64,000 bases of DNA from Climacium dendroides (taxonomy: Eukaryota; Streptophyta; Bryopsida; Hypnales; Climaciaceae), in assembly GCA_950106755.1 (NCBI GenBank), contig OX467091.1, positions 13,161,538-13,225,537 of the forward strand, in the 5' to 3' direction. The translations under genes and the position numbers were made by a program. The first letter of the stretch is position 1. Each line of letters begins with the position of its first letter. Under the pieces are notes generated by a model. It did no database searches. It was not told the DNA's origin and was given only the letters and a program-made list of their open reading frames with translations. Positions 1 through 13,435 of this stretch are shown here, in pieces.

Positions 1-1590
1 GTCTGGTGCTACATTTCTTTTGTACTATTCTCAATTAAGCCTCCTTTTGACACCCTTGGTACAATTTGGGGTTCACTTTACAATCAACTTTAATGAAGTG
101 TCAACTGGAAGAGTCAAGTATTTTGAATCTCTTTGAAGTCAATTGGTCGTACCTATAGCTTTCATTTGTTTCACTATGTACAATAGTATGGTAGTGTCTA
201 GAAAGGATATATGATTTTCTAAGTCAATTCCATCAATGTGCATTCTTATTCAATTGCAATCCAAGTAATTTTCAATTATATTAGCTTGAGATTAGCTTTT
301 ATACCTCTCATTTGCAAAAAAAATGGCTCTCAATTCCATGCATGTTTCATCTCACAATAGCACGTCAAAATTACAACTTTAAACACTTATGTGCTTAAAT
401 CAAGAATTATGAATCCTTTGTAGACTCTATTACACATAACATTCTTGAGTACAAGCATCCAAAAGTGTACTTTTTATAGTCCTATTCCAAAAAATTGTAA
501 TGAGGTCACTTTTAGATGGTGAATAATATTATGAAACTCCTTATTGTTTTCAAATGTTATGCAATCTTGGGTTGGCCATCACCCACATTGGTTAAGTTTC
601 TTGCACTACATATGTCTGCAATGGAGGGATTATAAAGAATCTTAAAAAAATCAAACTTAACTCACGAGTTAATTCAATTAGTATAAGAGACAAATTGAAT
701 AGTGTCAAACTCTCCAAATTAATTTGGATGATTTTGGATTAATAGGATCTAATTAAGGTGAAATTTAAGATGAATTTCTTATTAAAGTTGGACAAAATTT
801 GAATGAAAGTAGATGAAATAGATGAAAGTTGAATGAAAAAATACAATATTTGAGATAGTGTGAAAATAGTGTGAACCATGTTATATTTCAATTTTTTTAA
901 ATACTATGAACTACCATAAAAATGGGCCTTATTTTATACTTAATTTGAGTGATTTCCAAATTAGTGCAAGTTAGTTTCATTAGTATAGAGCACAAGAATT
1001 GAATTATTGTAAGTGAAGGTTTGATTTAGGACTCAAACGTTGAATTTGAATTTCCACATTAGATTCCCAAGGATTCATGCCACCTCACACCATTCTCAAA
1101 ATGACATATGGCATTTACTTTGTTTTTTACAAAAATGACTTATTTTTTGCCCAATTTGATTTCATGTAGGATAATTTGTGTGTTGCCCTCTTCAAACAAA
1201 AGTAAACCAAAAATTATTAACACAATTAGAAGATAATAAAAGTCATCCTTGTCCAACATGCCTCCTTATTGCCCCGTATTTTATCCCTAGAGTAAACACT
1301 ATAATTTTTTATTTGCCACCCATGATAAAATTTGCAAATTCTGAATTCATATTTGCAATCTATGGCCTCAATTAAGATTGGAGATGTGAAGAAATAAAAA
1401 GTTTATATGGCACAAAAGAAATAATTGTAAAGTGTTTGCTATGCGGGATTAGGAGCTCCAGTTTGAGAAAAAAATCAAATTGGTATGTCATGAAGTTTGG
1501 TGCTGTATTTTTTTTTGAGCTATTCTTAGTTAAACCTTCCTCAAACACCACTATTACAATTAGGGACAACTTTTAGGATTAACTCTAAAA
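1..1590. other. AT-rich intergenic DNA, no gene seen
   Basis: Only short open frames without recognisable domains occur here. The composition is strongly AT-rich with many poly-A and poly-T runs. I see no gene, RNA or well-bounded repeat. Confidence 0.6.
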
Positions 1591-1591
1591 T

Positions 1592-2589
1592 AAGGTAAAA
1601 GCACCCAAAAGTGTCCCACTCTCCATTCTTGTACCCAAAACTACAGCTAAATGTGTCCCCAGACTTTTGTTGATGTGTCCTTCAAATGTTTAACTATGAT
1701 TCGCATTTGAAAGACACATATTTACCTTTAATTCATTGACTACTGATTTTTGCAGATTTTGATTCAAAGTCTACATATGTGACAGTTTCAATTTTTTTTT
1801 TGTGTTTAAACGCCAATTTTGACATAAAGAAACAAACACTCTGATGTCCCTCCAAATATGAGGTAAACCAACCCATTGTAGTCAGAATGAGGAGTTTGAC
1901 ATCATCTTTTCGCTTTAATTTTTCAATTTTTTTCCACATTAGTACAAGTATAAGAAACAAGTGCAATTGAAATTATATTTTTTTGACAAAGTATGAATTC
2001 TCTAGGAATTTCTGAAGTATTCAACCCAAAAGAGTTTGTATACTACCTCATAACCAACAAAAGTTGAACATGTAACTAATGCTCATCTTACTACTTAATG
2101 CAGTCAAAATATTTTCTATCATGGAAGGCCTAAAAAGTCAATTTTTACAATGAACTTTACACTAAAAGATCAAAAGTTCCTAATGAGGTCAGTGCTCACT
2201 CCATTGCTGTCATGTAAGACATGCATTGTGGTCCACATCTCACATCCTAAAAAAAGACAACCACAATGGGTCATTTCCTAGGTGACCGCAATGGGTTACT
2301 TGACCGTAATGGGCTGGTTTTAGATTTTTCCGATGTGATATGTAATTTTTATGATTTTTCAAAGTAACGGGTTTCTAGACCACTGGAACTGATCCATAGG
2401 TGCACACAAATCTAAATTGCGCAAAATTCAACTATTAGCAAATTAAAGTTTAGTACGTGTTCTTCAAGTGCGTCAGCGAATCACCAATTAAACATGTGTA
2501 AGACACATTAATGGAACTCTAGGGACACTTTAAGGGCACTCTATGGGACAAAAATTAGGTACAAGGACGTTTTTGGGTGTTTCTACCTT
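1592..2589. mobile_element. TIR element, AAGG-end family (outer copy)
   Basis: The left end reads AAGGTAAAAGCACCCAAAAG and the right end is its imperfect reverse complement (TTTTTGGGTGTTTCTACCTT). This gives terminal inverted repeats of about 25 bp around a 1-kb body. A related but distinct element is nested inside (about 1862-2320). No coding capacity is visible, so it is non-autonomous. No clear target duplication was found, and the superfamily is unassigned. Confidence 0.55.
1862..2320. mobile_element. Degenerate AAGGTAAAAC-family element, nested
   Basis: The left end (GAGGTAAACCAACCCATTGT, followed by a TCAGAAT-type tail) matches the ends of the elements at 2828, 3922 and 61685. The right end near 2265-2320 keeps the typical inverted text (GGGTCATTTCCTAGGTGACC, then CAATGGG repeats) but is eroded. 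It has no coding capacity. Confidence 0.45.
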
Positions 2590-2827
2590 ACAATGAAAAA
2601 GCAACAACATTGGTTTCAATGGACCAGGGAGACAGAACTTTAAAAAATCATAGAAATCACATACCACATCCAAAAAATCTATTTATTATTTTCAATATTC
2701 ATGATTTTCACTTGTTAGCGTTACCCCAAAAAAGGTTATTATTAAGAAAAGGTGCCTCCATCTATGGTGAACTGCTTACATTGGCCCGTTGTTGGTGTTT
2801 CCACCACATGGGACCATTCTTACAATT

Positions 2828-3613
2828 AAGGTAAAGTAGTCCATTGTGGTCAGAATTTGGAGTCTGCCTTCATACCACTGCTGAAATTTTCAAAAAAATT
2901 CCCACGTAAAGACAAGTGTGAGAAATAGTGAGAACAATTGAAATTCTATTTTTTAGACAATGTATGAATTTGTTATGATTTTTTGAACTGATCTATCCAA
3001 AAGAGTCAATAGGCTACTTGATAACCAACAAAAACTATATCTAATATGTTCATCTTAATCCCCTAAAGCAGTCACAATAATTTCTAATGTGGAAGGCCCT
3101 GAAAAAGTCACATTCTACCATGATTTACACTAAAAAGTTGGGTGCTCCTTATGAGGTCACTACACTAAATAGTATATTTAGTGTTTTACATTTAGTGTAA
3201 TTATCACCCTACTCCACGCAACACTAAATCTCAACTTTGGAGGAATGAGTGTAGTGCTAAACTTGATTGCACCGCCTCCATCTTCTATCATCTCCTTCCC
3301 TGGCCTTCTCTACTTTTGGTGGCAACAACTCCCTCTTTAATGTGTTTTAACACTAAATGTAAACCTTTTCGAATTTCAGATTTACCATAAAGTACATTTA
3401 GTGTTAGAAATTAGATTTAATGTTACTTACTTTAGTAGGATTAATGATATTTAGTGTCATGGTTCGTAAATAGTGTTGCTAACACTAAATATACTATTTA
3501 GTGTAATTACTCCATGGGTGTTAGGTTAGGCATTGATTATGGCTTGAAAAATTGTCATGAGGTCGTTAGGTGTCCGCTATGGGTCATCTAACCGCAATAG
3601 GATGTTTTACCTT
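2828..3613. mobile_element. AAGGTAAAAC-family TIR element carrying a nested MITE
   Basis: It begins AAGGTAAAGTAGTCCATTGT and ends with the inverted form ATAGGATGTTTTACCTT. The body matches the complete copy at 3922-4371 (the segment with GTGAGAACAATTGAAAT, then a distal half ending in GGGTCATC). A 341-bp TA-flanked MITE at 3163-3503 interrupts it, so this element is the older of the two. Confidence 0.55.
3163..3503. mobile_element. MITE with CACTAAATAG ends flanked by TA
   Basis: The two ends form a perfect inverted repeat of about 23 bp (left CACTAAATAGTATATTTAGT, right its reverse complement), each flanked by TA. The TA flanks suggest a Tc1/mariner-like target duplication, although the CACTA-like start is also compatible with other groups. 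A second MITE with the same end pattern lies at 55067-55338. No ORF of note. Confidence 0.7.
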
Positions 3614-3920
3614 ATCCTTGGTTGGGGCAATAAGTTAAGTAAAAGGGGGTCCATCCGCCCCCCCCCCCCTTCCGTCAATATCTGATCTGACTCGGAGTGA
3701 CTAGAGATTTGATTCATGGTGACGGTGACGACGGGCGAGTGCATGGGCAACGTGAGGAGGCACGGTGGGGGCCCAGCTCACCCTCCTTAGGCCTAGAGAA
3801 CTGAGAGCAGAAGCCTGGACTTAGGGGCCCCCAAAAGATTCAAAGCGGAACCGACATGCAGGACAATAAACCAGGGGTTTCTATTTCATTTATGTTTTAG
3901 GCAGTGCAAGGAGCTATTAA
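3614..3920. other. Short GC-rich island with a C12 run
   Basis: A run of 12 cytosines at 3658-3669 is followed by about 180 bp of GC-rich sequence unlike its surroundings. No open frame there carries a recognisable domain. It may be a relic of an older insertion or gene fragment. Confidence 0.4.
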
Positions 3921-3921
3921 T

Positions 3922-4371
3922 AAGGTAAAACAACCCATTGTGGTCAGAATTAGGAGTTTCATCTCTAGTTGTTGCTGAAATTTTTCAATTTTTTTTCCCA
4001 CATTAGTACAAGTCTGAGAAATAGTGAGAGCAATTGAAATTTTTTTTTGACAAAGTATAAATTTGTTGTGAATGTTTGAAGTGTTCAATGCATCATGGCC
4101 CCAACAAGTCTGTAGACAACCTTAGTACCAACAAAATCTGAATCCATCATGTTCATTTTGTTCACCTAAAGCAGTCATTGTGTTTTCTAACATAGAAAGT
4201 CTAAAAAGTTCATTCTTACAATGAATTCACGTTGAAAAGTGGCCATTATTGTCATGTAAGACATACATTGTGGTCAAAATGTCATTTTTACGTACTAAAA
4301 TAAACCATGGTGGGGTCATTCCCTGGGTGTCTACTATGGGTCATTTTGACCACAATGGGTTGTTCTACCTT
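3922..4371. mobile_element. AAGGTAAAAC-family TIR element, complete copy
   Basis: This is the best-preserved copy of the family in the window. The left end AAGGTAAAACAACCCATTGT continues with GGTCAGAAT. The right end is its near-perfect inverse (CACAATGGGTTGTTCTACCTT). The 3-bp AAT on both sides is a candidate target duplication. It is about 450 bp, non-coding and MITE-like. Confidence 0.65.
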
Positions 4372-7300
4372 AATCACTACTGTAAAAGGATGAAGCTATT
4401 TACATCTGTAGAGGTGGATGAAACTTGTAATATATGGATGAATTTTCATTTATTCATCGAAAACAATGTATATTCACTGAGAATAGAGCAGTGCTGTTCC
4501 AAAATGTGGTAGCAAATTGGCAATTTCATTCACTAGAAAGCAAGAATATTTTGTCCAAAATTCCCTACCAAAAAAATCATCGCTCTTCAACGAAAAATCA
4601 CTCAAATTAAAAATGTTGCAATAAGACCGTCTCATGGTGAAGTGGAACTAGTAGGGTGAAAACGCAAGAATTTTACCCACTAAGGAAAACACAAGAATTT
4701 TTAAAAAAAATTCCACATGAAAAAATTTGCAAATTTTGAATTCATATTTGAAATTAGAGACCTTGAATGAGTTGTAAAAGATCAAGAACATTCTCTAAAT
4801 ACAACACAAAATATAGGGCAAGATTTTACTTTTATCTCCAAGAACTTGTATTTGCATACTACTAGGCTCATTTCGTAGATTGGATTTAGTGTCTTGCGAA
4901 TGACCGGGTGCCTAGAGTAGTCCATTACTTGTGGTTTTGAGATTAAGGTCGTCTGCTCTAAAAGTGATCATGATACACCTATCACATAGAGGTACATTTT
5001 GTTTTCTTCGATGTACCAATAGTGTACATTACATTTTAGGAGGTCAGTGCTTGTGGTGAGCACCGCATTTCAACTTCAAAACTTTGTTACTAATTCCACA
5101 AAGAAGGTCCAAAAAATATGAAATGATTGACTAGGGTTTGATGCCAATTATTTCATTTATCTTTTCCTACAAAAATTTGTTGATAAATTGTTTCAAGGAG
5201 TTTAGTTTATCCCCCAAAGGCAATCAACTTTTAAATAGTCTCTTTTAATAAGAGTAAACTATCTTAGTAATTTGGCACTTGGTACATTTGGTGAGTAAAG
5301 ATTCAACATGAATTAATAAATATTTTGGTGAAAAAACTACCATGTGTCATCTTATGATTGCTTTAGGATGGTGTGGATCTCTCTAAAAATCTGAAAATGA
5401 TATTTGATTTTTGGAACTTCTTTGTTGAGAATGACCTTCACATATGTATGGCATTGTACTGTACTTCATTACTTTTATGTAGCCTCTGTAATGAACTCTT
5501 GAAAACATTCATCATCTATTCAATGTTAACTTTCTTAGGAATTAAGATGGTTTAATGTTTTATTTAATGTTGAAAAAGAAACACTTAAAATTTGTACATT
5601 TTCTTGTTCATGTAGTTCATTTGAAAGTAATTTTACATGAAGTTTTTCATGGAAGATTACTAATTTTACTTTATTATTCAGAAAATATATCCAAATTATC
5701 TCAAATTTGGTGTAATTATATTTACATTAGTAACCATGTGAAACTTTGTTAAATTAAAAATTATGATGGCTAAAAATATATAATAATTTTATTATATTCA
5801 TTTATGATTCTAATTTAAAGATGATTTTTACCAAAAATTATATTTGACTATCTATAGTTATAATATTTCTTATTGTCTCATTTAAAATTGAGCACTTTTT
5901 CACTTGCAAAAGCTCTTTTCAAGCCAAATTAGAGTATTAGATTTTGGGGTTTTTTGTCATATTTTTTTTGGAATTATTAAAATAAAAAACTTCAAAGTTA
6001 TCTAATTTTTCTAAAGATCCAATAGTTGAAAAAAAATTGTTTATTTGTTTTGGATCCCAACTTGGGCAAATAGAGTGCAACATCATTTTGCTTTAAAAAT
6101 TTACATACTTCTTTCTAACTTGAGGTTTACTCAAACGTGAAGTCCCTAGATCTTTTTTGAACACAAGACTTTAGTAAGGGGTCTTAAAAGCCTAATAAGC
6201 CACATTGTCAATAGCTTAGGCTATTTTGAAAAAAACAATTTTGCTTTGCTCTGGATGCTGTGTTTTTAAACATACATTGCCCTCAAATCCCAAATTGTTT
6301 ATATGTGATTCTTATACTAGTCAAAAATATGATCCTATAGTTACAAATTTAAAAAATGAACTAAATTTGATTAATAGTCCTCTTCTTAACTCCAAAAGGA
6401 CCAAATGGCCTTTTAAGGCAACAATGCAATTTAAGCAACTCACTACAAATGGAATTTTTATTTTTTTTCTTTGAAATTTTTACACAACATACGCCTGAGG
6501 AGTAGCTTTAAGGCCCAACAATTTGCATAACTTTTAACATGGTTAAAAAGTTATTGTATAATATGTAGTTTTCAACATTCGGCGGGTAGTTCGGGTAGAA
6601 AAAAAAACTTCTTTAAAAATCATTTTTTTTTTTTTTTAAATTTGAAAATTAGTTCTTTAGATTTATTTATACATGGATATCTTTGAATCATTCCATTTGA
6701 TTAATGAGATGAAAGTTATGAGGAGTTTTAGTTGTGGGTAGTTTGAAGGTATGAACTCTAACATTTGGATGAAACCCATCCAATACTAATAAGAACTCTC
6801 ATAGGAGTCCATCTAATACTACAATCCGATGTAGAATGGCCCCAATGTCACTTTACGTGACATGTAGTTATAGAATCTCTATTCTAAAATAAACCTAGAA
6901 GTCCTTTATTTAATTCAATTTTCAATATTTTTGGAAAAAATAAAAACATTAGGTGTAGATTGTTTATTACAACATTGCAACCATTGAGATTGGCATTTTT
7001 CAATTCCACAAAAAAATTGTTAACAATTTAGTATATTGAATCATTGTCTACTTCTTTCTACTTACTACTTTTTTCCTATATGTTGTACAATTCCAAATGA
7101 TTTGAAAGTTTTCAAGCATATATCCAATTTGCCTTGAAGAACAAATCCAAAGAATATTAGAGTAACCACCATTTTGGACATTTTTTTTATACAAATGTGA
7201 CCTTTGAAGTGTAGCTATTTGGTTTTTTGTAGGGCTACAAAAGGATATTTGTCACTTCTAACGCTAATATCTTGCAATTTGCACGGTGAAAATTCTTGAA

Positions 7301-10300
7301 TTTTTTTTTACATATTCTCAAACCAAATTAATATAAAATCCTACAGTTAGATGTATCAAAAATGATTTTTTTTCAAAAATTTGGTACTTGTACTAGGGAT
7401 GGCAGTTTTGGAGCAGTTTTGGTGAAAACATAGTAAAAAAACTTTAGGAGTTAAAGAGTGCTAATCTTCGGCAATTTTATGTGTATATGCCAATTTCAAA
7501 CACATGAATCTTAAGGTGTTAAGGGTAAATGCAAGAAGTATTGGTACCATTTTCTATGTCCATCTTCTGTGAGGGGTAGTTAATTTTCCACAAATATTGC
7601 CTTATACCTTCGATGAATTTGAGATTTATAGTTGTGATATACTGTACGTTCAGTTTCTGTATTTTTGTGCTGAATTAGTTTAATTTTAGAATTTGGATAG
7701 TTTGGTAGCTTGATTTGCTTTTCTTGGCTTTCGACATTTTGCTTTTACTACTTTTTCAACACTCCCAATTTTGGATTCACTTTTTCTATTCATATGTAAA
7801 TGTACCCTTTTTCTAAATTTTCTCAAGAACAATAAATGGATATTCAGAATTAGGAAGAATTAGGAAGTTAGTAGTAAGTAAATGTCCACCAAAGTTGGAT
7901 AGTATCTTAGGATGTGATGAAATTTGATGAGTGAATATTTGGATAATTGATATACATTGTAGAAAAGTTTCAAGTCGTTTGAAACTATTATTAAGAAGTT
8001 ATGCTAAACCAAATCTAGGTATGACAATTTCTAAGGTATAGTAAGAATTGTAGGATTGGGATTTGGAAAAATGGGAGTTTGAAGGTAGTTTTGTTATTAT
8101 GTAAGGTGTTTAAGGGTATTTAAAAGTATTAGACACTTCTTACAAAGCATTTCGACAACAAAGGCTTTGTACTATTTTGGACCTAGTAGCGAATTTTTGT
8201 AACAGCGGGTATAGTTTGGGATGGAGTTACAGGATACAATTAGGTTGGGGGTTCATGGTGTAGTGTAGACTTTGGGGTTTCAAGTTCTAGTTTGGAGCTC
8301 TAGATTATGGGTTCTACTGCAAAGGAGCTTGGCAGAATTTAAATTAGGTCCACCCAATCTCATGTAAATGGGACTACAACAAGGCAAGGGAAAAAACAAT
8401 AGGAAGACATTGAGTAATCCACCTTGCTTCTTGTCTACCATTGAATGCAAATAGAAATGGGAAGTAGGAGCTAGAGTAGAATAGCAAGTAGCTCACATTA
8501 GAGGCTCTCTTCTGTTCCTTGCACAAACCGTTAGTGCATTTTAAGCATCCAAGTAGAAGTGGAAGAAAGAATGATGCGATAGTAAGGCAAGATGCACCAA
8601 GATAAGGATGAGATTATAAAGAGCAATTTCATCAATCATTTCCAATCATTAGATGGTGGATTAGGTTATCATAGAAATAATCCAAGGCATAAGTGGTAGC
8701 TTAAACGTATGTGGTAATTAATCCTTGCCTTGGGCTTCATAGATTAGTTGGTGACTACTCAAACCACCCTAATTAATGTGTTACAAGGAGTAGCATAGAA
8801 AGAAAAAAGGAAAAAAAGAAAAGAAATCAAAAGAAACAGAAGGAAAAGAGGTAGGAGGAGAAATAGAAGGTTAGCAAGAGGTAGAAGTTAATTGGATTGC
8901 CAAGGGTTTTACCAAAAATCAACATGAGGAAATTATCAAGTAATTGGCAAAATTCCACGAAGGCTAAATGATGGGTAGAGAGGTGTTAGAAGGGAGTCTT
9001 GACAACTTAATCATAGACCTTTAATATGAGATAGGTCATTAGTTCATTCTTTTCCCATTTAAATTTGTTTTAATTAGCAAGTATCAATTAGGACCAAGGT
9101 TTAGGAATAAATTACATATCCAAGATAGGAAGTCAAGTCAAGTTTAGTCTTAGAATCATAAAGTAGAGGTCTAGAGGATTTTGAAAATATAAAATACATT
9201 AAAAAAAATTGTCTCAGAATGAGTAAGATATGAATGGATGAAGTTTAGGAGTTAGATTGGATGAAAATTAGTCATTTTCATTCAAGAAGTATAAGAAAAG
9301 AACCTTAGTTAGTGGAAAGAATCCAACTTTCAAAAGTGAAGGAAAAAATTGTTTTTAAGCTATAAATGACGGAAAATAGTAGATGAAGTTTTGAAGCACT
9401 AATTAGTGGTCAAATTTCATCCACCCATAAGTTTCACTAGGAAGGTCTAGATCTTAAGTGTCTTAGCATTCTAGATAGTTAATCTTAGCCCCTACAAGAA
9501 ACCAAATTCCAAAATCTAGAAATAGTCAATTGATAGGAGTCTTGAGCTTTATGACTGCGATATGATATAGGATAGAATCTTTTGAAAACAACCAAGTAGT
9601 AATTTTATGTAATAAGAAAGGCTAGAAATTTGATGTAGGATAGCATTCAAGGAATTGAATACTAACTATACCCTTGAAAACCAAGTTAGACTTCACAAAG
9701 GATAAAAGTTGAAAAGTAGGACGGAGGAACTTCTTTAGGAATTGTCTACTTGCACCCAAACTCATGTTGTAAGTAGCTTGTATCAACCTAAATAAGTAGC
9801 CAAAATTTCAAGTTAATATGGAAATAGGGGTCTAAAGAAAAGAGTGGATAAAATTTCCATAGCCCTTCCAAAGGCTAAACTTCATTTGTCCATAACTTTT
9901 GATAGGAAGATTGGATCAACTTGAGTTTTATATTTTTGGAAATGGCATGACCTAATATTTAGCTTCATATTTTTAGTTGTGGGCTAAAACCATTTACACT
10001 AGGGAACCACTGTGGCCATAGTCATTTGGCCATTAAGCTTATTTCATGCATTAAAATAGGGGTTTTGTAGGTTATCTTGCAAGTTCAAGGCATTTAGAAA
10101 TTAGAAAAGATTCATTGCTTAAAAGGAACAATGGACCGATGTATAGGCACCCATTTAGTATAGAACTTGTATTACATTAGAACTTCATTGTATACATCTA
10201 ATTACCAAAGTTGGGTAATTAAATGCCCACATAATAAAAGTCTAGTGTGGAAGTATTATGTTTTCAAGAACATAAACTTGGAGGAGATAAGCTTTTGCTT

Positions 10301-10440
10301 TTTAAACAAATAATCTAGCCTAGAGCCAATTTTTTGGTATAAGAAGGCCTCTATGGGAGTCATAGCATTAGGAAGCGGGTGCGGGGAAAGGAGGGGTGTG
10401 TATGTAGATTTCACCAAACATACAACATATCATGTCTAAC
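4372..10440. other. AT-rich intergenic DNA, no gene seen
   Basis: About 6 kb of AT-rich sequence without a supportable gene. The open frames are short and low in complexity. A purine-rich tract lies at about 8799-8875. I see no bounded element. Confidence 0.55.
8799..8875 (+). repeat. Purine-only-like tract (A/G rich)
   Basis: This stretch is almost entirely A and G on the plus strand (AAAAAAGGAAAAAAAGAAAA and similar). It is a low-complexity polypurine segment with possible unusual duplex structure and no coding meaning. Confidence 0.6.
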
Positions 10441-10442
10441 TC

Positions 10443-12040
10443 AAGATTTTTCCATTGTGGAAAATCCAATGGGTACAATTGGTAGGGATTCTAGGTGAAG
10501 ACTTGTCTATATTAAATGTCTATGTTTCAACATCATCTAGAGAATGCATGGAACTTTGGATAGAATTACTAGCAATATTAGATAAAGATTGCAAATGGTT
10601 CTTATGTGGGGATTGGAACTTTGTCAAATACTCTGCCAACAAGTCCAATATTTGTAGTAAATTGATCTTTCTAGTAGAGAGACAAACATTTTAGACACTC
10701 ATAAGGGCCTTCAATGTTGAGGAGCACTTTGTTAGAACCAATCCTATCAAGTTTTCTTGGAATAATACACGCCGCAATAGCTCAAGGATTTTAGCTTGTC
10801 TTGGTCAAATCTATTCTTTTTTCAACGGTTGGAGGTCAAGCTAATCTAGGAGTTGAGTACTTCATCAAGGAGGACTATTCTCACTCGGATCACCAAGTTC
10901 TCATTTACAAACTCCTCTCCGAGGAAGTCATAGTATAAAATGAATGCATGCTACTTAGAGGATGCGGTGGTCAAAACTAGGATCATTCATCTCTAGATAT
11001 CCACCCCCCAAAAGAGATTTCTCTAGAAATTCTGTAGGGCAGCTAAAATTTATAAATTTTTGTACCTTCAAATGGAAAAGGCAAAGATAGAACAAAGCTC
11101 ATCTCTATTCTCAACTCATAGAGGTAGTTGAAGACTTGCAAGCGAACCCAAATAGCCTCTCTTGCCAAGGGCATCTCAATGACCTTGGTGAACAATTTAG
11201 TGTGGTGGAAAAGCAACATAGGGTGATTGCAAGAAACACTTGTCCTGTTTGGGTGTCCCCTTGTCCATGGACAAGTATTTTTTGCTCATAACTTTTGCAT
11301 CGTCAGTCCATTTTCTATGAAATTTGAAATGAAAGTAGATGTAGTAGTTTTAGATATTGTGTAAATTTTTGGATTTAAAAAAAATTATTTTACTATTTTC
11401 AAATAGCCCCTGATTGGATGTCTACCTTGGCCATTTTGGGGTTTTGAGTCCTATTTTCGACCCAAAAATGCAAACATGAAGCTCAAAATTGGTATATGAG
11501 GACATCTACTAAGTTACACAATCATGCTGAAGATTATTGTAAAACAATAATCTATCCACCTTCCACATGTGCTCAAAGTGCACTACCTTTGTACAACTGT
11601 AGAAAACACGACTTTTTTTCCTACAGAAAAAATTGCTTGAGAAGGAGCACCTTTAGGTTAGGAAAAATGGATTTTTTTATTTAATTTTATTGAATGAGTT
11701 TATTTAATATTTTTTAAAAATATAACTTCAAAGTCTATATTTTCTTAGTGTTTTCCATTGTGCATTTTTGGTGCATAACTTTTAGAGATAAATTTTTTTA
11801 GGTTTGAAATTTCAGAGGCATTCTATTTTCAATACTTTACAAATTATCCATATTTTATTATATTTAAAAATATATATTTCAAAAGTCCCAGTACTCACCT
11901 AAATAGGCCTTTTTGAGCCAAAACCGGCAAGTGTTTCTTGCCATCACCCCATATCGAAAGGCTCAAAGTGAGAAACCGGGTGTGGTGGGAAAAAGTGGGA
12001 GATGCTTGTTCAAAAGAGTTCTTTCAATGCGGATGATTGT
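10443..12040 (+). pseudogene. LINE (non-LTR retrotransposon) ORF2 endonuclease relic, interrupted
   Basis: The translation around 10455-10940 contains landmarks of the apurinic-type endonuclease of plant LINEs. These are ILNVYVSTSSRE, the metal-site motif GDWNF near 10610, a KFSWNN segment near 10750, and YSHSDHQV (the SDH motif) near 10880. The frame is broken by several stops and shifts. Downstream coding-like text (VVEKQH) reaches 11216, is interrupted by a 729-bp TIR element, and resumes at 11950 with IERLKVRN and then CSKEFFQ before ending near 12040. No reverse transcriptase domain follows, so this is a 5' fragment of ORF2. It is dead. Confidence 0.75.
11221..11949. mobile_element. 729-bp TIR element inserted in the LINE relic
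   Basis: Both ends match over 22 bp with one mismatch (left GGGTGATTGCAAGAAACACT, right the inverse AGTGTTTCTTGCCATCACCC). The 4 bp CATA occurs on both sides (11217-11220 and 11950-11953), a convincing target duplication. Removing the element and one CATA rejoins the LINE coding frame. The interior holds repeated motifs such as CATAACTTTTGCAT and no transposase. Confidence 0.8.
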
Positions 12041-12125
12041 TGCATCGTTGAAGGTTCAATAGCACAGAGATCATTATTGATAACTATTCGTACTGATACT
12101 TTTGTAACCATGATTTACAAACAAT

Positions 12126-12156
12126 TCGCTTCGCTTCGCCTCGCCTCGCCTCGCCT
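12126..12156 (+). repeat. TCGCC/TCGCT pentanucleotide microsatellite
   Basis: Six pentamer units in tandem (TCGCT changing to TCGCC) in otherwise AT-rich DNA. Confidence 0.85.
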
Positions 12157-12721
12157 GTGGATTTCAAACTAGCTTGTCCTGACTAACTTTCATAATACAA
12201 CTTGCATAGTATTCAAGAGTTGTGTTTGTTGGTCAGTCATTTTATCAAAGTGTGATCAGTTGAAACTGAGAAAAGCGTTACACAATGACTGTCGTGGCAA
12301 CATACACACCAGCAGTTCAGACTTAGGCGATTGCCAGGAAATGTTTGGCACCTATGGAAAACGAAAAAAAAAGCAGCACTCGCCTTCACAAAGTAATTAA
12401 CCAGAAATTCAGACTTCAAAGAAATCAACAGCTCAATTCCAATGCTATTGTTTGATACGTCCATGCAAGGAAACGAGAATCCTCAAAACAAAACTGAAAA
12501 TGTCAAATGATTCACGGTGTTCATAGTCATAGGGACCTCAGATAGACACATGCTTTGGGATTCAACTTCAGTTTCGTTAAATCGGAGCCCGTCCATTAAA
12601 AATGGCGTGCTGGTTCTTCAAGCAAGCCAGGAAGGAAATGAAATGACATGATTTAGGCAGCTGGGAGGAGGGGTGGAAATCGTAGTGCAGAAATCAATGT
12701 TGTGGATGGAATTTTTACATA

Positions 12722-12978
12722 CTCTCTCTTCGTCTCAAAATGATTGTCCACACTTTCGTTTAAAATTTTTTTAAGCCTATTTCATTGAAAATATTGTGGA
12801 AAACATGGTTAGAAAAGTTTTTGAATTTGGTATCACTAGAATCAATGAAGAGAATTGCATGTGTTCATTGCAACTGAAATGAAATTAGCCACAAAGAAGT
12901 ATTTTTTTGACGTACTCAAAACAACCTTAAAAATACATGACATTCAAAGTGGACAATTGTTTTGGGACGGGGAGGGAG
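12722..12978. mobile_element. Stowaway / Tc1-mariner-type MITE
   Basis: The ends show the typical CTCCCTCCGTCCCAAAA-like signature. The left end reads CTCTCTCTTCGTCTCAAAAT; the right end is the inverse of CTCCCTCCCCGTCCCAAAAC. Both run on to ATTGTCCAC. TA flanks each side (12720-12721 and 12979-12980), the target duplication of this superfamily. It is 257 bp and non-coding. Confidence 0.85.
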
Positions 12979-13384
12979 TATTAATTTGCGCATCTCTTGG
13001 CACAAGAAGGTAATGTAATTGCCTATGAAACTGGCTCATGGACTCATTCTGCCAATTTCATGGAATTCACGTTAAGATATTCATGCTTTTGCTCCCGGGC
13101 TCGGGGTCATTCAGTTGCAGACTCGTCAAAGAAGAGTGTCCATTCTCGTTGCTCCCTGCAGGCACTTGCAGACTCCGCAATTCATGTAGAGGTAACAGGT
13201 CCAAAAATTGCCCAGGTAAGAGCTGAAACTGAATTTTGGAGAGGAGAAGCTTCTTGAAATAATTTTCAGTAAAGTTTTGTTGAAAGACAAGTGGAACTGG
13301 CAACTAACCAATGTCGTTTCATGTTTTTTTGGAGCTTTGTGGAATTAAGGTAAGAGGTGCAGAAACTGCCCATTTAAGAGCATA

Positions 13385-13434
13385 TTGGCTTAGGATGTCT
13401 TCTATTTTAAGATTGGCTTAGGATGTCTTCTATG
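13385..13434 (+). repeat. 28-bp tandem duplication
   Basis: The text ATTGGCTTAGGATGTCTTCT occurs twice, 28 bp apart, with no other copy noticed. Confidence 0.7.
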
Positions 13435-13435
13435 C

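Noticed and set aside
12997..13257. 86-codon open frame near the Stowaway MITE, with overlapping frames on both strands
   Set aside because: Three overlapping frames on both strands have similar length and none shows a domain; a small GC-richer patch explains them.
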